NCBI GenBank assembly: GCA_013397935.1
Contig: VZRN01001158.1
Span: 512,346 to 576,345 of the forward strand
Source of the DNA: Dasyornis broadbenti
Lineage: Eukaryota > Chordata > Aves > Passeriformes > Dasyornithidae
Direction of reading: 5' to 3'
Length of the DNA: 64,000 nucleotides
Below are positions 1 through 15,281 of the stretch, one piece after another. The position numbers were made by a program, and so were the translations under genes. Below the pieces are notes generated by a model. The model was given only the letters and a program-made list of their open reading frames with translations. It did not search any database and was not told the origin of the DNA. Within the stretch, counting starts at the first letter, position 1. Each line of letters opens with the position of its first letter.

Positions 1-3000
1 CAGTGCTTACAATTCATTCCTGGTAAAAAAATTCTCTGGACTGCCTCTGCCTCTTACTCTTTTGCAACCAAAAAGCCCAGCAACTTCTCCTCCCTCAAGA
101 ATTTTTGGCCTACAGTTAACATTATGTGTACTAACCTCCTTCTTTGCAAAGATTTGAGAGGTTCACATATGGATTCATTGCAAAACAAAACTCTGCTCTT
201 GAGTAATGCTGGTTCAACATATCCTTGCACCAGAGATATGAATCCTTGAACTCAGCTTTCCTTACGCAGCACCAATCCTGCCCTCATGGGACGCTGAAAC
301 CAGTATCTGGAGTGGCTCAGTATCTGCAAGCACAGCATGTCCCTGTCCAGAAAAAAACCCAGCAAAGTAAGAGAGCCGGGATCTGGAGTTATTGGCTTAA
401 TTGTGGAGAGAAATAAAGACAAAACCCCAACAGCTCTTGCAAGGCTTTTGCTAGCTCAGGGTAGGCCTGAGCAAAGGAAGCCTGGCTTGGAAGAGCCTCA
501 AAAGTAGATAATAAAGAAATCATAGCGGTGGGACATCCGAAACACATCCATGGTAACCAGGTGATAGGAGGGTCTCCTGCAGCAGAGGATGTGAGACTAG
601 CACAGTCCACACAAACAGAGTCTCTGATCTCAGGGATCTGGCTTCAACTCCATCAGCAGAACAACTGTGCTGTTCCCACAAGTCCCAACCAACGCTCACT
701 CCTTGCTGTCAGCTTTCTTGCCCCACAGCAGCCACTCAGCCATGTCCAAGAGGCTCCAATGCCCACTGTTCACACCACAGCCTCTTCCCTCTCACTCCTT
801 CCCTGCCACCAAGGCTCAGGCACAAACCACCAGTGCGGCAGGAGCACCAGCCAGTACTGGTGGTATGTTCAGCCATCAAGTCCATAGTCCCAAACAGCTC
901 CCACACCCATCAATTTGCTCTCTTAATTGTGGCAACAGTACTAATCCTCTCAAAGATGTTAACCACCACGGGCACTGTTCCTCACCGATCTACAAGACAT
1001 GTCTCCTCCTCCTAGGTCTTGGGAAAATGCTTCCTTGCAGCAAATGGAGAAATATCATCACGTTAAGCCCCAGAGATATGAGGATCTGGGATTTGGGGGA
1101 GGCAGAAGTAGGTATTGAGACACACAGTGCTGGCACTGTAGAAAGGGGACAGCCTGTTGGGTATCCACTGCCATCCCAGGAGCACCAGGTGTTTCAGAAA
1201 ATAGATGCCCAAACCAAGTAGCATCACAACTCTACCTGCCACTGTACAGGGAGCAGAATATCCCCCTGGCTCATCCCACCTGTGACACCAGAGCACCCTG
1301 GGGCTCCTGCCCTCGGCTGGGGCACCAGGAGGTATTCCTAATCCAGGTAGCTAACAGGAAGCTATCCCACCAGTCTCATCCCTACAGCACCGGCTCTTCC
1401 AGGCCCTCCTCCAGTGACTTATTTTGCTGTATGCCAGCAGTGGTGAGCCCAGCAACCAGGGTACACCTCGATTTGGACACAAAGAGCACATCTGGTACAA
1501 TCAACACAGGGGAGATGGTCACATCACGTACCCCCAGTCATCTGTATGGCAGCAACACACTGCCACGCGGTTTCTGTAGCCATGCTGCAATAGGAAATTT
1601 TCCCAGTTTCCCAGAAAAGGAGTTGGTTCAAGAGAAATATCCGCTGGTTTGGGCCGTTCTAGGGTGGGGGTCCATGCCAGCTATTTGGATATAGATTTTT
1701 ATGGCACACACTCACAAATTAACTTCCTGGTTAAGTAACCATGTAGCGACCATGGCAGCAGCCTCTTCCCAGCCACCAAAAAGAAGCTGAATGTGGGTGG
1801 CCAGTCCTGGTCCACCACAGCTGGCACTCAGAAACACCTAACAAATATCTACCCGGGAGGGCACTACAAGGAGATGAACTTCCCAGGCTTTGCCTCTCCT
1901 CTGGGGCATTGCCAAGCCACCACATTTCACCTGCTGCAACTCTACTAGAAGGTGGGAAAAATAAAAACCAAAACCCACATAGCAAAGAGCCAACCCCAAA
2001 AGGAAATACAAGTCAACAGCCACTCCAGCAAGATATGGGTAGGACCACGTTCCCCTAATGCAACATTAATAAATCACAGTCCTGCTGAGAGGTCTTTTGT
2101 ATTTTCCCCAACACAGAAATAAATGCCCTAATCTGTGTGCCTGCACGGGCAGGTAACGACTTCCACTGATAATGCTGCCCTTTGTTAAACACTCGCATGA
2201 GTAGCCCAGCATTTGCACAGGGAGGACTTTGTTTGCCACCTTGACACACATTTCTCCTAATCAAGCCCAGCCTTCCTGTGCTCAAGCTTTGCAGCCATGA
2301 TTAGAGAAAAAAATCCTCCTGACAAACTTTGGAGCCCCTTTCTGCCCTAAGCGATATCCCAGAGCTCACCCTTCAGATCACCAGTGCTGGGGAGTATCCT
2401 CAGTGATTTGTCTGTCCTTGGGGTACAACATGCCAAAGTCAGGCTTGAACCACTGTGCTGAGTTAGAGCCCCAAAAAGGGACTGGTGGCAGCTCTGCTCC
2501 TGCTCTTCTTCCTCACCATGGACATAAAGCAGAGAGGGGAGCAGGGACACTTATTTACTCACCCAGCAGCACTTTCCTCTGTGCACTGACAGCCCATGGG
2601 ACGTCTTCCAAGTCAGATCTGAACCAGAGACCACTAGCTCCTCCACAGCATGTGGGAAGGGATCTCATAGGGTGGCCAGGGCCAGGGCAGGCTTGAAACA
2701 AACCTTGAGACACATTGACATCTATAGTTTTTCAAAAAAGCCATGTAGGATCTCCAGGAATCCACTTTCTGCACATAAAGGGATCCAAGCAGAGACCTTC
2801 AAAACAGTATCTCAGAAAACAGACAGCTTCCCGTTTTCATGATAAAAAAAAGTTATATTTTTTTCTGTCCTTTCTGATCATGTACATGTTACCTGTTCCA
2901 CAGGCCAAGTAATGCTGTAAAGGTGCTGCCAAACCTCACCTGCACGACTCCACCTGCCTCTTCAGCAGCACCCAAACCAGCCTTGAAACTGTGCAGCACT

Positions 3001-3289
3001 GAGGCTTCTCCTCAGCTGTGGTAAAGGGAAGGAGATGCCCTCTCTGACCATCAGAGGACCTTCCTGGTGACCAGTAATGGCAGGGAAGAACAAACCCATC
3101 AGAGGAAAATCAGGAAGGTGCTCAACCAACAAAGCAGGTCCTGAACTCACCAGCTGCTTGCTACCCTCAGCATCTCATTGAGTGGGTCAAGAATTTAAAA
3201 TTGGTTTAGACTTTATTCCCAGCTAAGCCACCTAATTAACTTCTGAATGTCTCCTGCTTCCTTCTCAGAAGGGAGGGGTGACACCGGCC

Positions 3290-3535
3290 GCAACCTGAAC
3301 CATCAGTAATCTGGGCACTGGCCCGGTCACTGTGTCCCTCGTTGGGATGAGCTAATTTTGTCACCCACTGGAACAAAAGGCCTCACAAATTAATACACCG
3401 GTGATCCTCTCAGTACTGATCCCTAAATACATTTTAACACAAATGGGATTGTCGCCTCAACTCATTTGTTAATGGATTTGTGATTCACACTCGTAAAGGA
3501 GTGCGAATGTGGCACTGGAAATTAAGATCTCTCCA
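3290..3535. other. Candidate conserved non-coding element with hairpin
   Basis: This block within HS3ST3B1 intron 1 has no open frame of note. It mixes AT-rich, homeodomain-like words (AATTAATA, TTAATGG) with unique sequence. It contains an imperfect inverted repeat, with arms at 3483-3492 and 3499-3508 and a 6-base loop. On the minus strand, which is the sense of the host gene, the arms pair over 10 bp with one G·U wobble. Calling it conserved is an inference from composition only; no alignment was possible. Confidence 0.25.
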
Positions 3536-6500
3536 TGATAAACAGACCAGGGCAGTAAGACATTTGTCCAGAATGAGATTTTTCCACTGACATCTCTAGT
3601 CAAGCCAGGATGAACCTGCTGACTCTCCCCTCCCTTTGACACCTCACATCAAACATCAAAGACCAAAAATACAGTTCATTTCCAGGACAAAAACCCAGCA
3701 CACCCATTGACGCAATCAAGCTCCAGGTTTTGATGCCACCACATCCCTGGGTCCCCAATGATGCTGCAGGACTCGAGGCAGAGCAGAAGGAACCAAACCA
3801 GCCTCGGGAAGGAGGGAAATTCCCAACGAAGGAGGGAGACAGGTGCCCATTAGGGAAACATGAAGGAGCAGGTCTGTCTGCAGACTGCCTTCCTGCCCAG
3901 TCATTACCTGGGATCATGACGTGGTCATAAACAGTCAATGAAATCCAGCCAAGAGCTTTTTAAAGAGCAGGCTCAGCTGGTGGAGATGCTCTGCTGCAAG
4001 TACAACAGATGCAAAGCACTGCTTCTCATTAAAAAGGTATTCACATAATTAGAGACTTCACATGGCCGTACCAATGATTTGATCTAGTCCAGAGCACTCA
4101 GGCAGTATTTAAGAGGGCTCTTGCCTGCTTCCCACTTCTGACAGCTTGGGTTATCTTTGTGCATAACCCTGCCATCTCCTCACACCCCACACACTGCGAT
4201 GGGAGGTTCATGGCTATGGTGACAACCAGGAAGGGCCTTATGGAGCAAAACTACATGTGCCAAAGCCCATCAGTGATGTTCAGCATCCCACCCTGCTTTC
4301 ATCCAGAGCCAATTTCCTTCCGGAGCCAGCCATGAATTATCCTCAAGTCCTTCAAGCACTTCTACATAAAGAACACCGTGGGCCAGTCTGCCAAGGCCTT
4401 AGAGCACAACCCAAGTGAAATTAGTTTTTCCTGGACACTGAGGACTCTGAATGACAGCTATTGTTATTCAGATGAAACCAAGTGTCAGATTAACAAATCA
4501 ATGGGCATAAGAGATATAAAACGGGTGACCATTGAAGCTTTTCAAATACCCAAACATATGGATGAACCAAATGTGAATTGTAATTGACTCACTCATACCT
4601 TTGATCTCTACACTACCGGGTTCTAAAAGAGACAGCTCAGTCCCCTCCAACCCGGGCTGAACTGATCTGGGACTCCATTGTGAGCCTCACAAAGACTTTT
4701 CTCTCTGCCCTCATCCCCTGGATGGAGATCCAGCCTGGTGCTTGTAAAGTGAGAGAAGCCTGCTCTGCCTTGGAGAGCCAGGACACTGGAGATGGACAAC
4801 CTGCACCACCAAAACGCAGCCTCTCACATGAAGCCCATCACCCTGGGCATCTCCTCCATCACTCCTCATTCCTGGTGATGGCCCTCAGAGACAACCGGAC
4901 GTGCATGAGGAGATGGCCTAGGAAGCAGCAGAAGCGGGACCGGAGCGAATGATGCTCATTCCCCCACTGTTCCCAGAGCCGGACATGGGGTCTCTTTGGT
5001 TTTCAAGGATTTCCATGTACAAAACCAAGGATCAGACTTTGCTGATGGGCTCATGGCATGCACATGCCGCTGCTGTAAAACCCGGGCTGATCTGGAAGTG
5101 CTGGAAACTGCTCTGCTCTTCTCCAACCGCCTTGACAGCACGTAATCACTTACGCTTGATTAAGAAATCTGATTTTTAATTTTCCCCAAGATGTTTCTGC
5201 AGCTACATTGAAAATAACAGAGAGCTTAAATAAATGTTATCCCTAAATTTTTACTTTTGGAGTTTGGAGAGAGTTTTGACCAGTTTTAGATAGATACATG
5301 AGAAAACAAATAAAAGAGCATTATTGATTTTGATACCATACAAACCTCAGCTCCCCAGGAGTCACAAGTCAAGCAATTGTTTGGGTTTAGTTTCAAGCCT
5401 CATTACAAACTGAAGTTTCTGCAGCTCTTCCAGGAAATCCAGCCCAGCTTATTCTTCCTCCTCCATTCTGCAAACGCCACACAAACATGCCTTCAGGGAG
5501 GTTTTGAACCCCACACTGAAGCTTCTCCCTGTTCCCTACTGGGGGGAACAAGCTGTCCAGCTCAGCTCTTGCTATACTGAGTCTCAAAGCAACAGGAGCT
5601 TTGGAACGCCTGTTACCAAAGGCAAATGGCAGCAGCTATTCCCAGCACGGGGCCATTCCCAGCATCAGGCACCACCACTGAGTAAAGTGATTTGCACTGG
5701 GAGGGCAGAGACTCGGCATGTGCCCTGTCCTCCAGCACCAGAAGGAGTGGGTTTGATAGGGGAACTGGGTGAGGCAGAGCATTCCTGCTCTTTCCCCATC
5801 ATTTTTGGACTCCAACCCAGCTGTGCAGCTGCTTAGCCCAACTGGTGAGCCCTGCTGGGACAGCCGAGCCTGCAACAACTGCAGGGCTCACCCGCAGAGG
5901 AACCCAGGAAGAGGAAGACTCTGGGGAGGAAGGTGGAGAAGAGGAAACTCACGAGCTCTTAATCTGCTTTAGGACCACATGAGCTTTCTGTTTATATATA
6001 GCATAATCAATTATTACACTGCATTGAACAGTTTGAGCTTGAAATCATTTCTGGGGGGAGACAGCACTGGTGGTGCAGCCAGGGCAGCTGGTCAAGGCTC
6101 CGGTGTGTGCCCAGACACCCGTGTGGGGCTGGCAGCTCCTCCACGCGTCCGGCTCTCCGGGCAGCGCCAGCCTGTAATTACTAGGCTTCAGAGAAGACAG
6201 CAGCTCCCAGCCCCTCTCGGCTTGCAGCAAACGCAGGTTGAAACCCTAACCGGCTATTCCACTTCTGCTTTGGCAAGGCTGATATCTTCTCCCAAGGCTT
6301 CCTTTCCTTCTTAACACCCCGTAGTAGCTATTCCCTCTGCTTTTCCAAATGCCATGCAGACAGCCCAATGCTCATTAGTTAGCAGACTANTAAGTTGCAA
6401 CAAGTTTAGTGCACTGCACTGGGGAAAAGGAAGGAGATGGACTTTGCTAAGAATGTCCTTGAGAAGGGGAAATGCCCAGGCTGCCTGGCTCTTTGCACCT

Positions 6501-9500
6501 CACTTTGGTTGGTCCAACCATAGTGAAGTCAGGGCAGGACCCCAGGGATACTTACAGACACCCAGATATCCACCACTGCCCCACTGGTCCCAGGCGAGGC
6601 CTTCATGAGCTTCCCCCATTCCAACCCACTTGCAGAAGATGGGAACCTCCCAGCACTCAGGGGACTGGCTCTGATCTGACACAATTCACTACACTTGGCA
6701 CCAGAGGTGTGTGCAGGAGGTTCAGAGCAGAGGCACAGCAACTCAGTGTCAGGCACCACGTTTGTTCCAACATGCAGACACACAGGGCACAGCACAGTCA
6801 CGAGGTGCCTCTGCAATTCTCGTTCAGCAGCAGCATTCCCAGCCCTGGGTACAAACCAGCTGAGGACCGTGTACAGCCACTCTGGGATCGAAGGGCTTGG
6901 ACACGCCTCCTGTTTACTCCAACGCCTCCTGATTTCCCTCCAAGTCTAATACACCTTTAGAAAAACAAACAGAAGGCATGCCAAAGCTGCTGGCTTTGCC
7001 AGTTTTTAAACAAATATTGTGAAGCAGCGATGCACTTTATGATGAAGACGCCGGGGTTCCATCCTCCCCCTAGTGACAGGGGGATCCGTGCTCTGAGCCT
7101 GCTGCACCGCAGCCCCTGGATCCCATTACGAATCAAAAATACAACTGCAACTTAACCCCAGTGCAATGCTTTGCTCACATTCAATTGCCCTTTCACTAAA
7201 CGAGCACTTTTCCAAAGATTTCCTATGCCTCTTTGTGCTGCTCATCCACACTTGAAGTTTCCAAGTTTCAAGACTTTCAAGTTAAAACGCAAGTTTGTAT
7301 TTGATAATCGAGAGAGGCTGAGAGCTCAGGGGTTTAATATAAGGCTTGTCAAGCTGCTTTATTGAAGTTAATAATTGCAATGGATTTCGGTTTCTGTGGG
7401 GACACTTTCTGCGCAGTCACATGGATCCACGCTGAGGGTCTGATCGCAGAGCTTTTCCCTAGGCAGAGTTTTGGACTGCGTTAAACACAGTCAGGTTTGG
7501 GGACCTGGTTCAATCTCTATCACCACACGCTGCTGAAGACTGGTTTCCTCCTCAGAGCCAACTTCCCCTGTGGAAAAGTATATTTCTTAAAGGGAATTGG
7601 TGTTTTTACTCAAGCCATGCTCAGTACTGTTGGATCATGTTTGTGGCAGTGTGGGATTTGGCCTTGCATTCACTTTTAGGAAGGATCTATAAAATACACA
7701 CATCCACCTATAATGTTATACACTGGCATATAAAATGAAAGCCCTTGCACAATTCTCCCTTTCTTCTGGAAGAGCTGCCTGCTGCACTTCCAGGAATGCA
7801 AAGGCTGTGCCAGTTCCACAGAAATGTTGCAACTGCTCACTTTTATTGTAAACTAGCCACTTCGGTGGGTTCACAGAAACCCCCAGCAGTACCAGCAGAG
7901 AAGACTGGCCGACTCACAGCTCTGACCTACAGAATTTTAGCAACACAACACTCACAAGAAGACTGGGACAAGAAAGGATGACCCCCACCAGCACAGGGAT
8001 AGCAAAGTCATGCTCCGTGGGTGACGCTGTACAAGCCACATCGAGGGCAGGGTCAGCCACGCAGCTCTGCAGCCCAGACAGGCTCCAAATTGAATTCTGG
8101 GTCAGACCTGCTGCTGAGTAGAGCCATGACTCCCTTGATGCCAGGCCTAGGTCACACCATCCCCTCTGTAGAGATGTTCTTCCTCCCTCACTCCTTCCCT
8201 TATCTACACAGAGAGGAGAAAACAAAACTGCTGTAGAAGCAGGCTGGTTCTAGGGCGTTTCCAAGGAGGTTAACGCAGATGTAAAGCTTTCAGCAGAACC
8301 TGAAATTATTTCCCTCTAAATAAAGTTCCCCTAGCCACCACGTGGCAGGGCAGTGCCATGCTCACATATCTTGACAGAAAAATTAAGAAAATAGAATTAG
8401 TCATTTACTGGAAATCAGTGTAAAATCTGCCAGCAGCACTTGTACACCTGTTTTCCTCTAACATTCCCACCAACATCATCTACAGTCCCAAACACCCGAG
8501 TTTCTGGTCATCTCTGAATGATTCCTATGGCCTCAGAGCCAAGAAGAAAGGTCAGGCAGACAAGCAAGCCAGCTCACAGCTCCCACAAGTCCCTCCTCAC
8601 CTCTGGACCTTCCCGGTACAAGGGTACTACATGCTAAATCATCACCACTGAGCTCATTTTCCTCCTCCTTCGGTGCTATTCCAAAGACAAAAATCACCAT
8701 GGGAAACACTCAAAGCCAGTGTGGCACCAGGAGAGGTCTCCTTTGGATCACTATTATGAATAAACCAAGGTCCACTGCACACGCCAGCCAAGCAGTCCCT
8801 GCCCTCCCCAGATGGAGACAGAGGGACTGTGCTCCTGACCTCCATTTCTTTCCATCATCTGACCCAAGGTACAATGGGATGCCCTTCCCCACTTGTCTCT
8901 GGGCACTTTCCAGCCACCTCCAGACTGGGAGAAACTCCCTGATGGCAAAGTTACACCACCGGTAAACACCTGTCCTGAGTTCACCCCACCTTTCCTCTGA
9001 GCCTGCTGATAACCAATATGTTTCATCACAGGACCCCTTGCTTCCATTAAGCCAAGATAAGGTTCATTTACTCTGTGCCTTCTGGCTGCTGCTGGCTGAG
9101 CATCTTTAAAAAGCGCACGGTGTTTCTCGCAGGCTAATTAAGCACACAGCAAGCTGCTGAAAGACCTGCAATTGCAACGGTGAGGGCAAGCCCCGGTACA
9201 GTCATCAGCAGCAAGTCAGGACCCAGCACAGCACTCAGTCATTTCACACAAACCAAGGAAGAAGCCTCTCCAGTCCGTCCTCACACACCACATGGTGACA
9301 ACAGGAAGGAGCCCATAGCCCCTGACCCACTAATTACACCACTGAGACAATGTGCCCCTCTATTTACTGTTCTTTGAACCCATAGGTTACCCGTCCCACA
9401 CGGCCCTGGCCCATTCATTATCCCTTGAACCCACTGGTCACCCACGATCACGCCACCAAGAGACATGAATCCCGTGCTGAATGATGACTAAATTAGGCTT

Positions 9501-12500
9501 CTTCCTAGCTGGGATGGATAAATAGCCCCAAACCCAGGCTCAAGTGAACAAAGCAGCTCAGCAAGAGAGGCTTGAATACAGGACAATCCTATCATCAGGC
9601 AGCTTGGAAATACAGCTCCACAGAACAGTGGTTTGGGTCGAGTTTTTACAGCCACTGCACCCAGGGCTTGCTGGATGTTTTTAAAAACAAAGCCTTGCCT
9701 GGAAGTGCCTGGAGATATCCAACATTCAGTGTGTGTTACAGACATCTGCCATGGCCCACTTGAAAAGAAAAAAATAAATGCCAAACCCAGAGCTGAGCCC
9801 ATGGGTTTTCATTCCCATCATTTTCATGCCAAGGAGCACAATGCTCCCCGACAGACCACGCGGTCCTGCACTAACACGATTAGCCAGGCAGATCCACCAT
9901 CCGCATCCGTCACCCCCAATGCTTGGTCAACTTTGAAAAGTTCAGCAGCTCAACAGGTGAGGCCATGAAACCCGATCACAACAGACAATGTCATCCCCCC
10001 ACAGCGTCGTGCTGGGAAGAACTCGTCACGTGCGTCATATCGGGCAACATGCTTGAAACAGAGCAATGCACTGAAACCCCAGCAACACGAATAATCTTTG
10101 CCATCTGTTTGAACAGCTCAACCCTCCTCAGATCTAAAGGAATGATCCCATGCAAACACAAGGGCCTTGCTGACTGATTATAGCAGCCCAAGCCTCCTTT
10201 CTTGGGGCCATTTTTCTCCCAATGTTACACAGCAGCTCAGGACGTGTCTTGGGGAGCCAGTGCAGTGGCCAAGGGGGCATGGAACTCCATGCACGTTCTG
10301 AGGGGACTATTGAAAGTCCCCCCTTGCTTAAGCACAACACAATGCAAGGTCAATAGTTGAGTTTTAAAATTTTTTTCACATCAAGAAAAGAAAACCTCAA
10401 TACTAAAATTGTTTGGCAAAACCTTCCCAGAGAACACCACCGTCCTTTAGGAGATGCTTGTTCTGACCCATCACAACTCACAGGAATGCACTGGAGGAAC
10501 TGATCTTTGCTCAGATGCTCTCATTTGCACCTAAAGTCCAGTTGGGAGAATCAGGACTGTTGCCAAGCTTTCTGGGGCCAAAGAACCATGCGACCCTCAG
10601 TAAAAACCAACACACTGAGCTTTGCAAGCACCCGGTTTCGTCCTCACTGCCGGGTCTGTGCCCCGCCAGGGAGGCAATTCAGTAGCAGGTATTAAACCTT
10701 CACTAAAGATGAGATTATAGAGAATGGCCAAACACAGGGGCAAAATCCTGCCTTGCTCAAGATTTGGTTCATCAGGGCTTCCACCCTGAAATGTTAACCA
10801 TCATTTCCTTATTCTTCCCTTGCTGTCAGCCTGGCCAATTGCAAGCACCAGCTTGCACCCCCACATATTCCTTGGGGAAAAAAAGAAGGCTCATGGGGAA
10901 AAATAAAAAAAATAAAGTTTCTCCCAATACAGGAATTGCTGTCAAGCAGCACTTTGCACATTAAGGTCCAAGCCATTAGGGAGTCTAAGAAATGCATGTT
11001 TGAAACAGTTTATTGCACACCACCAGACCATGGGGCCTGATCCTGCTGATCCAAATCACCCAGTCTCAGCAAGGAAATGAATTAAGGCAACTTAGCGGTA
11101 GTGGGAAGACAAAGCACCAGCATTTTAAGAATTTTCCGTAAGAAAAAAGAAGAAAGAAGGACAAGAGGTCTCCCTGATGCACTGCTAGAGGCAGAGTAGC
11201 TCAGCCTAGCCCTGCTGTCGCAGTTACAGTCGGCAGAGCCACAGCACAGGGGTTCCTAGCAGAGAGCTACAGACCCGAAATATAAATCAGTGATGTTGAG
11301 AAGGGCTGGCAACGCCCAGCCCGAGGCAAGAGGGACTGGCTATTACAGCCCACTGGGCTGAAAAGAATAATAAAATAAATAAATACCCAAAACACGTAAC
11401 ACTAGTGATATGATCTTTTTTTTCTTACGTTAATTAGAGGACAACAGGCTTTCAAGTCCCTAGGACATTTCAAAATGCATCATTGTTGAATCAAATGAAG
11501 AAAATAATAGAAGAAATTCAACAACTGATTTTCTAGGCTTGTAAGAAACACTTCTTTCCTCCCCACCGAGCCCTACAGTAAACCCCAAAGAGAACAACAA
11601 CCTCCCTGCAGGCTGCTCAGCCACACACATGCACACGGGCTGTGGAGCTGAACTCCCTATTGCTGCAAAGAGAGAACTTCTCTACTATCCAAAAATTCAA
11701 GGCACTTCGTAAAATAAGTTTGCAATAGTGGCTGGATCCCATTTCTCCTCTGTCATGGTATATATTTTCACTAGAAGCCGTTAACATGCTGTATTCATTA
11801 CTTGGGGGAAACCCTGGAATGTGCATACAGAAGTTATTTCCACCAAATTTTTGTTATCTCACTATCGAAAAAAAACATTTAATTTTTCCTGTTCTCCCTC
11901 TGCTTTTCAGGAATGGTACTCAGCACCACTTGATGGTGTTCTGCCTTCCATACAAAGGAAACAAACCAACAGATTTCATTTCATTTGACAGAAATAGGGA
12001 GCAAGGAACAAGTTTGTGTTCCCTCCTTCAAAAGTTATTTTTGATAGACGAAAACTCCAAACAGAGATAAGTAGTTAAACAGGATTAATCACAAACACCC
12101 CCAAAAAGAAGAATTCATCAAACTAAACAAGTAAATCTGTGATGCCTCTGCATCTTGAAAATCTGAAAAAGAAGATTATGGATGGCAGGAACAACTTAAA
12201 CAAACAAAAACTCCTAACAAATACAAACAAATTTAGCCAGTTAGCTAAAATACACTTTTAATGAGACATGGGTCAAAAATTCTATCTTCCTCTTTTCAAA
12301 GCCAGGAAATTGGATTTACACATCACTCTGGGTACTGAGGACACAGTAGCTACCCCAGTTCCAAAGTTCAGTTGATTTGAGCAAAAGCATCTGAAAAACA
12401 GAGATGAGGCTGGCCCAGCTCTCTGCACAATGCTGGCACCGTGGACCTTTTACAGCATCTTTAATGCAATTATATTGGACCATCAACCAGAAAAAACAAA

Positions 12501-13502
12501 CACATCTCCTTGTTGATACTAAGATAATAAATACAAGCCTCATTATGTCCGGGAGAAATAAGCATGGTCCTGAGGAGTGCTGAGAAGCCAAGATTCACTG
12601 AAGTCAGCAAGAGATCGGAGCTGCTACTACATAGGATCTGACTTCTACTGCCAAAATTTATAGGAACAAACTTCTGCATCTAATTCTAGTTAAGTTAGAA
12701 ATAACGCACAATGTATTAACAACTGGTCTGTTGGTTTTCATCCTCCCCCAAGTATTTTGCATTATTAAATCCCTCCTAATTGACCCAGGTCCCAGTCCCA
12801 CAGACAGCCAGACACATTCCCATCTTCAGGGAGAATCACACCCGACTGATTTCAAGACTTACAGCAGCACTCACTTTTGCTGCTTGAGAGCATCACCATT
12901 CAGACCTCAAGTTTTGTTGGATTTCAGCTGAAACAGTCCTTTTGCAAAGATACTCATGAAAAACTACAGTGTGTTTGCAGGGATGGGGCCTGCACCACTT
13001 AAAATTCAGCAGCTGAAAAGGTGAAACTTTAAGAAATTAAACACAGCTTTGATACCTGCTCTCCAAATTTAAAAATAATGTATCCTTTAACTATTGACTT
13101 TCACCCACTACATCTGGGACAACAGATGAACGCAATCATAAGCATTATTCTCTCCTCCCCTTCCACCTCTTACTTGTAAAAGATTAATCAACCATTTTAT
13201 GGTCTAATTTAGGTGCCTAATTAAAAACAGAGTTCAACACGTACAACACCATTTTGCTAATAAGTCCTGACAGGTCTTCTGCTCTCTTATGTGCAAGTTC
13301 TCCTCCAAAATGCGAGATTAATACTTTTTTAAACTTAGCCAAAATTTATAGAGGTTTCATTTGGGCTGCTGCAGGACAGCACGTTATATCCTCCACTGAG
13401 ATGACAGAATTTCCTAAAACGAAACGGCTTTCAAAAATTACTTCCTCCTCATCAGATTTTATCCGACACTCATTTCACTAACTGCAGAGGGATGGCAACA
13501 TT

Positions 13503-13519
13503 AAAAAAAAAAAAAAAAA
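13503..13519 (+). repeat. Poly(A) run
   Basis: Seventeen consecutive A bases are followed by an A-rich AAAAGAAAA tail. This is simple-sequence DNA at the edge of the CpG-rich shore. No retrotransposon body was recognised upstream of it. Confidence 0.9.
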
Positions 13520-14464
13520 GAAAAGAAAAAAATGAAAAAGAGACATAAACCTAATCGGACTTGCCGGGTGGGAGTTCCAAGACTACAAAGAGGTTACAAT
13601 TCGTAACTTCACAGCTCCCATCTAGCTTCAAAGTTTCCATCTCGGCTCCTTTAGCGTTCCTGTAAACACTCAGTAGACAGGCATATTCAAAATACTCCTG
13701 ATAAAGGAACTTCAGTCGGAAGAGGAACAGAAAAGCACCGAAACGGGTCTCGCCCCATACTCGGTGTCTGATCGCGCTTCTCCTCCGCACCCAGCGCCGT
13801 CCGCTCCGCCGAGCCCACCCGCACACAGACACGCCGCACCGGACTCCTCCTCGCAAAACCACTTAGAATCACACCCATCCGTGCGGGATGCAAGCCAGAA
13901 ATGTACAATTTCTCTCCCAGTCCAAAGGGTTCATCCCGTTCCCGACGCGTTCGTTACCCACTGCACCCCACACGGCTCCCGCAGTCCAGGGCCGGGCTGG
14001 CGATCGCGACCTCAGGCAATCGATCAGCTCCAGAGATGATTACTGGGTAGGACTTAAGTTAACGGAGACGGAACGCAGCGAGCGAGTGCAGAAGTTTCAT
14101 GTGGAACGTAGAGCTGCTGGCTGCCGCCGCGCTCCTGGAAATGGTCAAACCCCCTTCCAAATGCGTCAAAAAATTCTCAAACCCCTCCAAATAGGTAAAT
14201 CCCCCTCCTCCCTCCCCCGAAAAAAGGCGAAAAGAGAAAATGAGTCAAATCCCACCCCACTGGGTACAAAAAAAAAAAATCAAATGGGTCAAAACCCCGG
14301 CAAATATGCGGTCGCTGAGTGCACTGCCCGCCAGCCCGTGCACACCCGGCACACACACTAGTCGTTCCTCAGTAACAGCCCGAGCTGGAGGAAAAATAAA
14401 TGCTCCAGCAAAAGACCTGGAAGCACAGCGGAATAAGAGTGTTTAAAAATATTGATATTTAACC

Positions 14465-14470
14465 TTTATT
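14465..14470 (-). terminator. HS3ST3B1: Candidate intronic poly(A) signal, HS3ST3B1 intron 1
   Basis: A canonical AATAAA lies on the minus strand in an AT-rich stretch, about 280 nt downstream of the exon 1 donor. Reading through the donor keeps the frame open for 60 more codons to a stop at 14571-14573, about 100 nt before this signal. A prematurely polyadenylated transcript could therefore encode a membrane-anchored, truncated protein. The downstream sequence is U-rich rather than clearly GU-rich, so use of the site is uncertain. Confidence 0.25.
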
Positions 14471-14573
14471 ATAAAGATTAAATACCGTTTGGCTGCCTAA
14501 AACCTGCAGACGCCCCGCCGCCGCCTGGACTAACGGGGAGCGCAAGCTGTGCACGGGGCGTATTGTATTTTTA

Positions 14574-15281
<708 letters not shown>

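Noticed and set aside
13888..14361. Plus-strand frame of 157 codons in HS3ST3B1 intron 1
   Set aside because: It lies in a CpG-rich shore with A-runs and has no family resemblance; probably chance.
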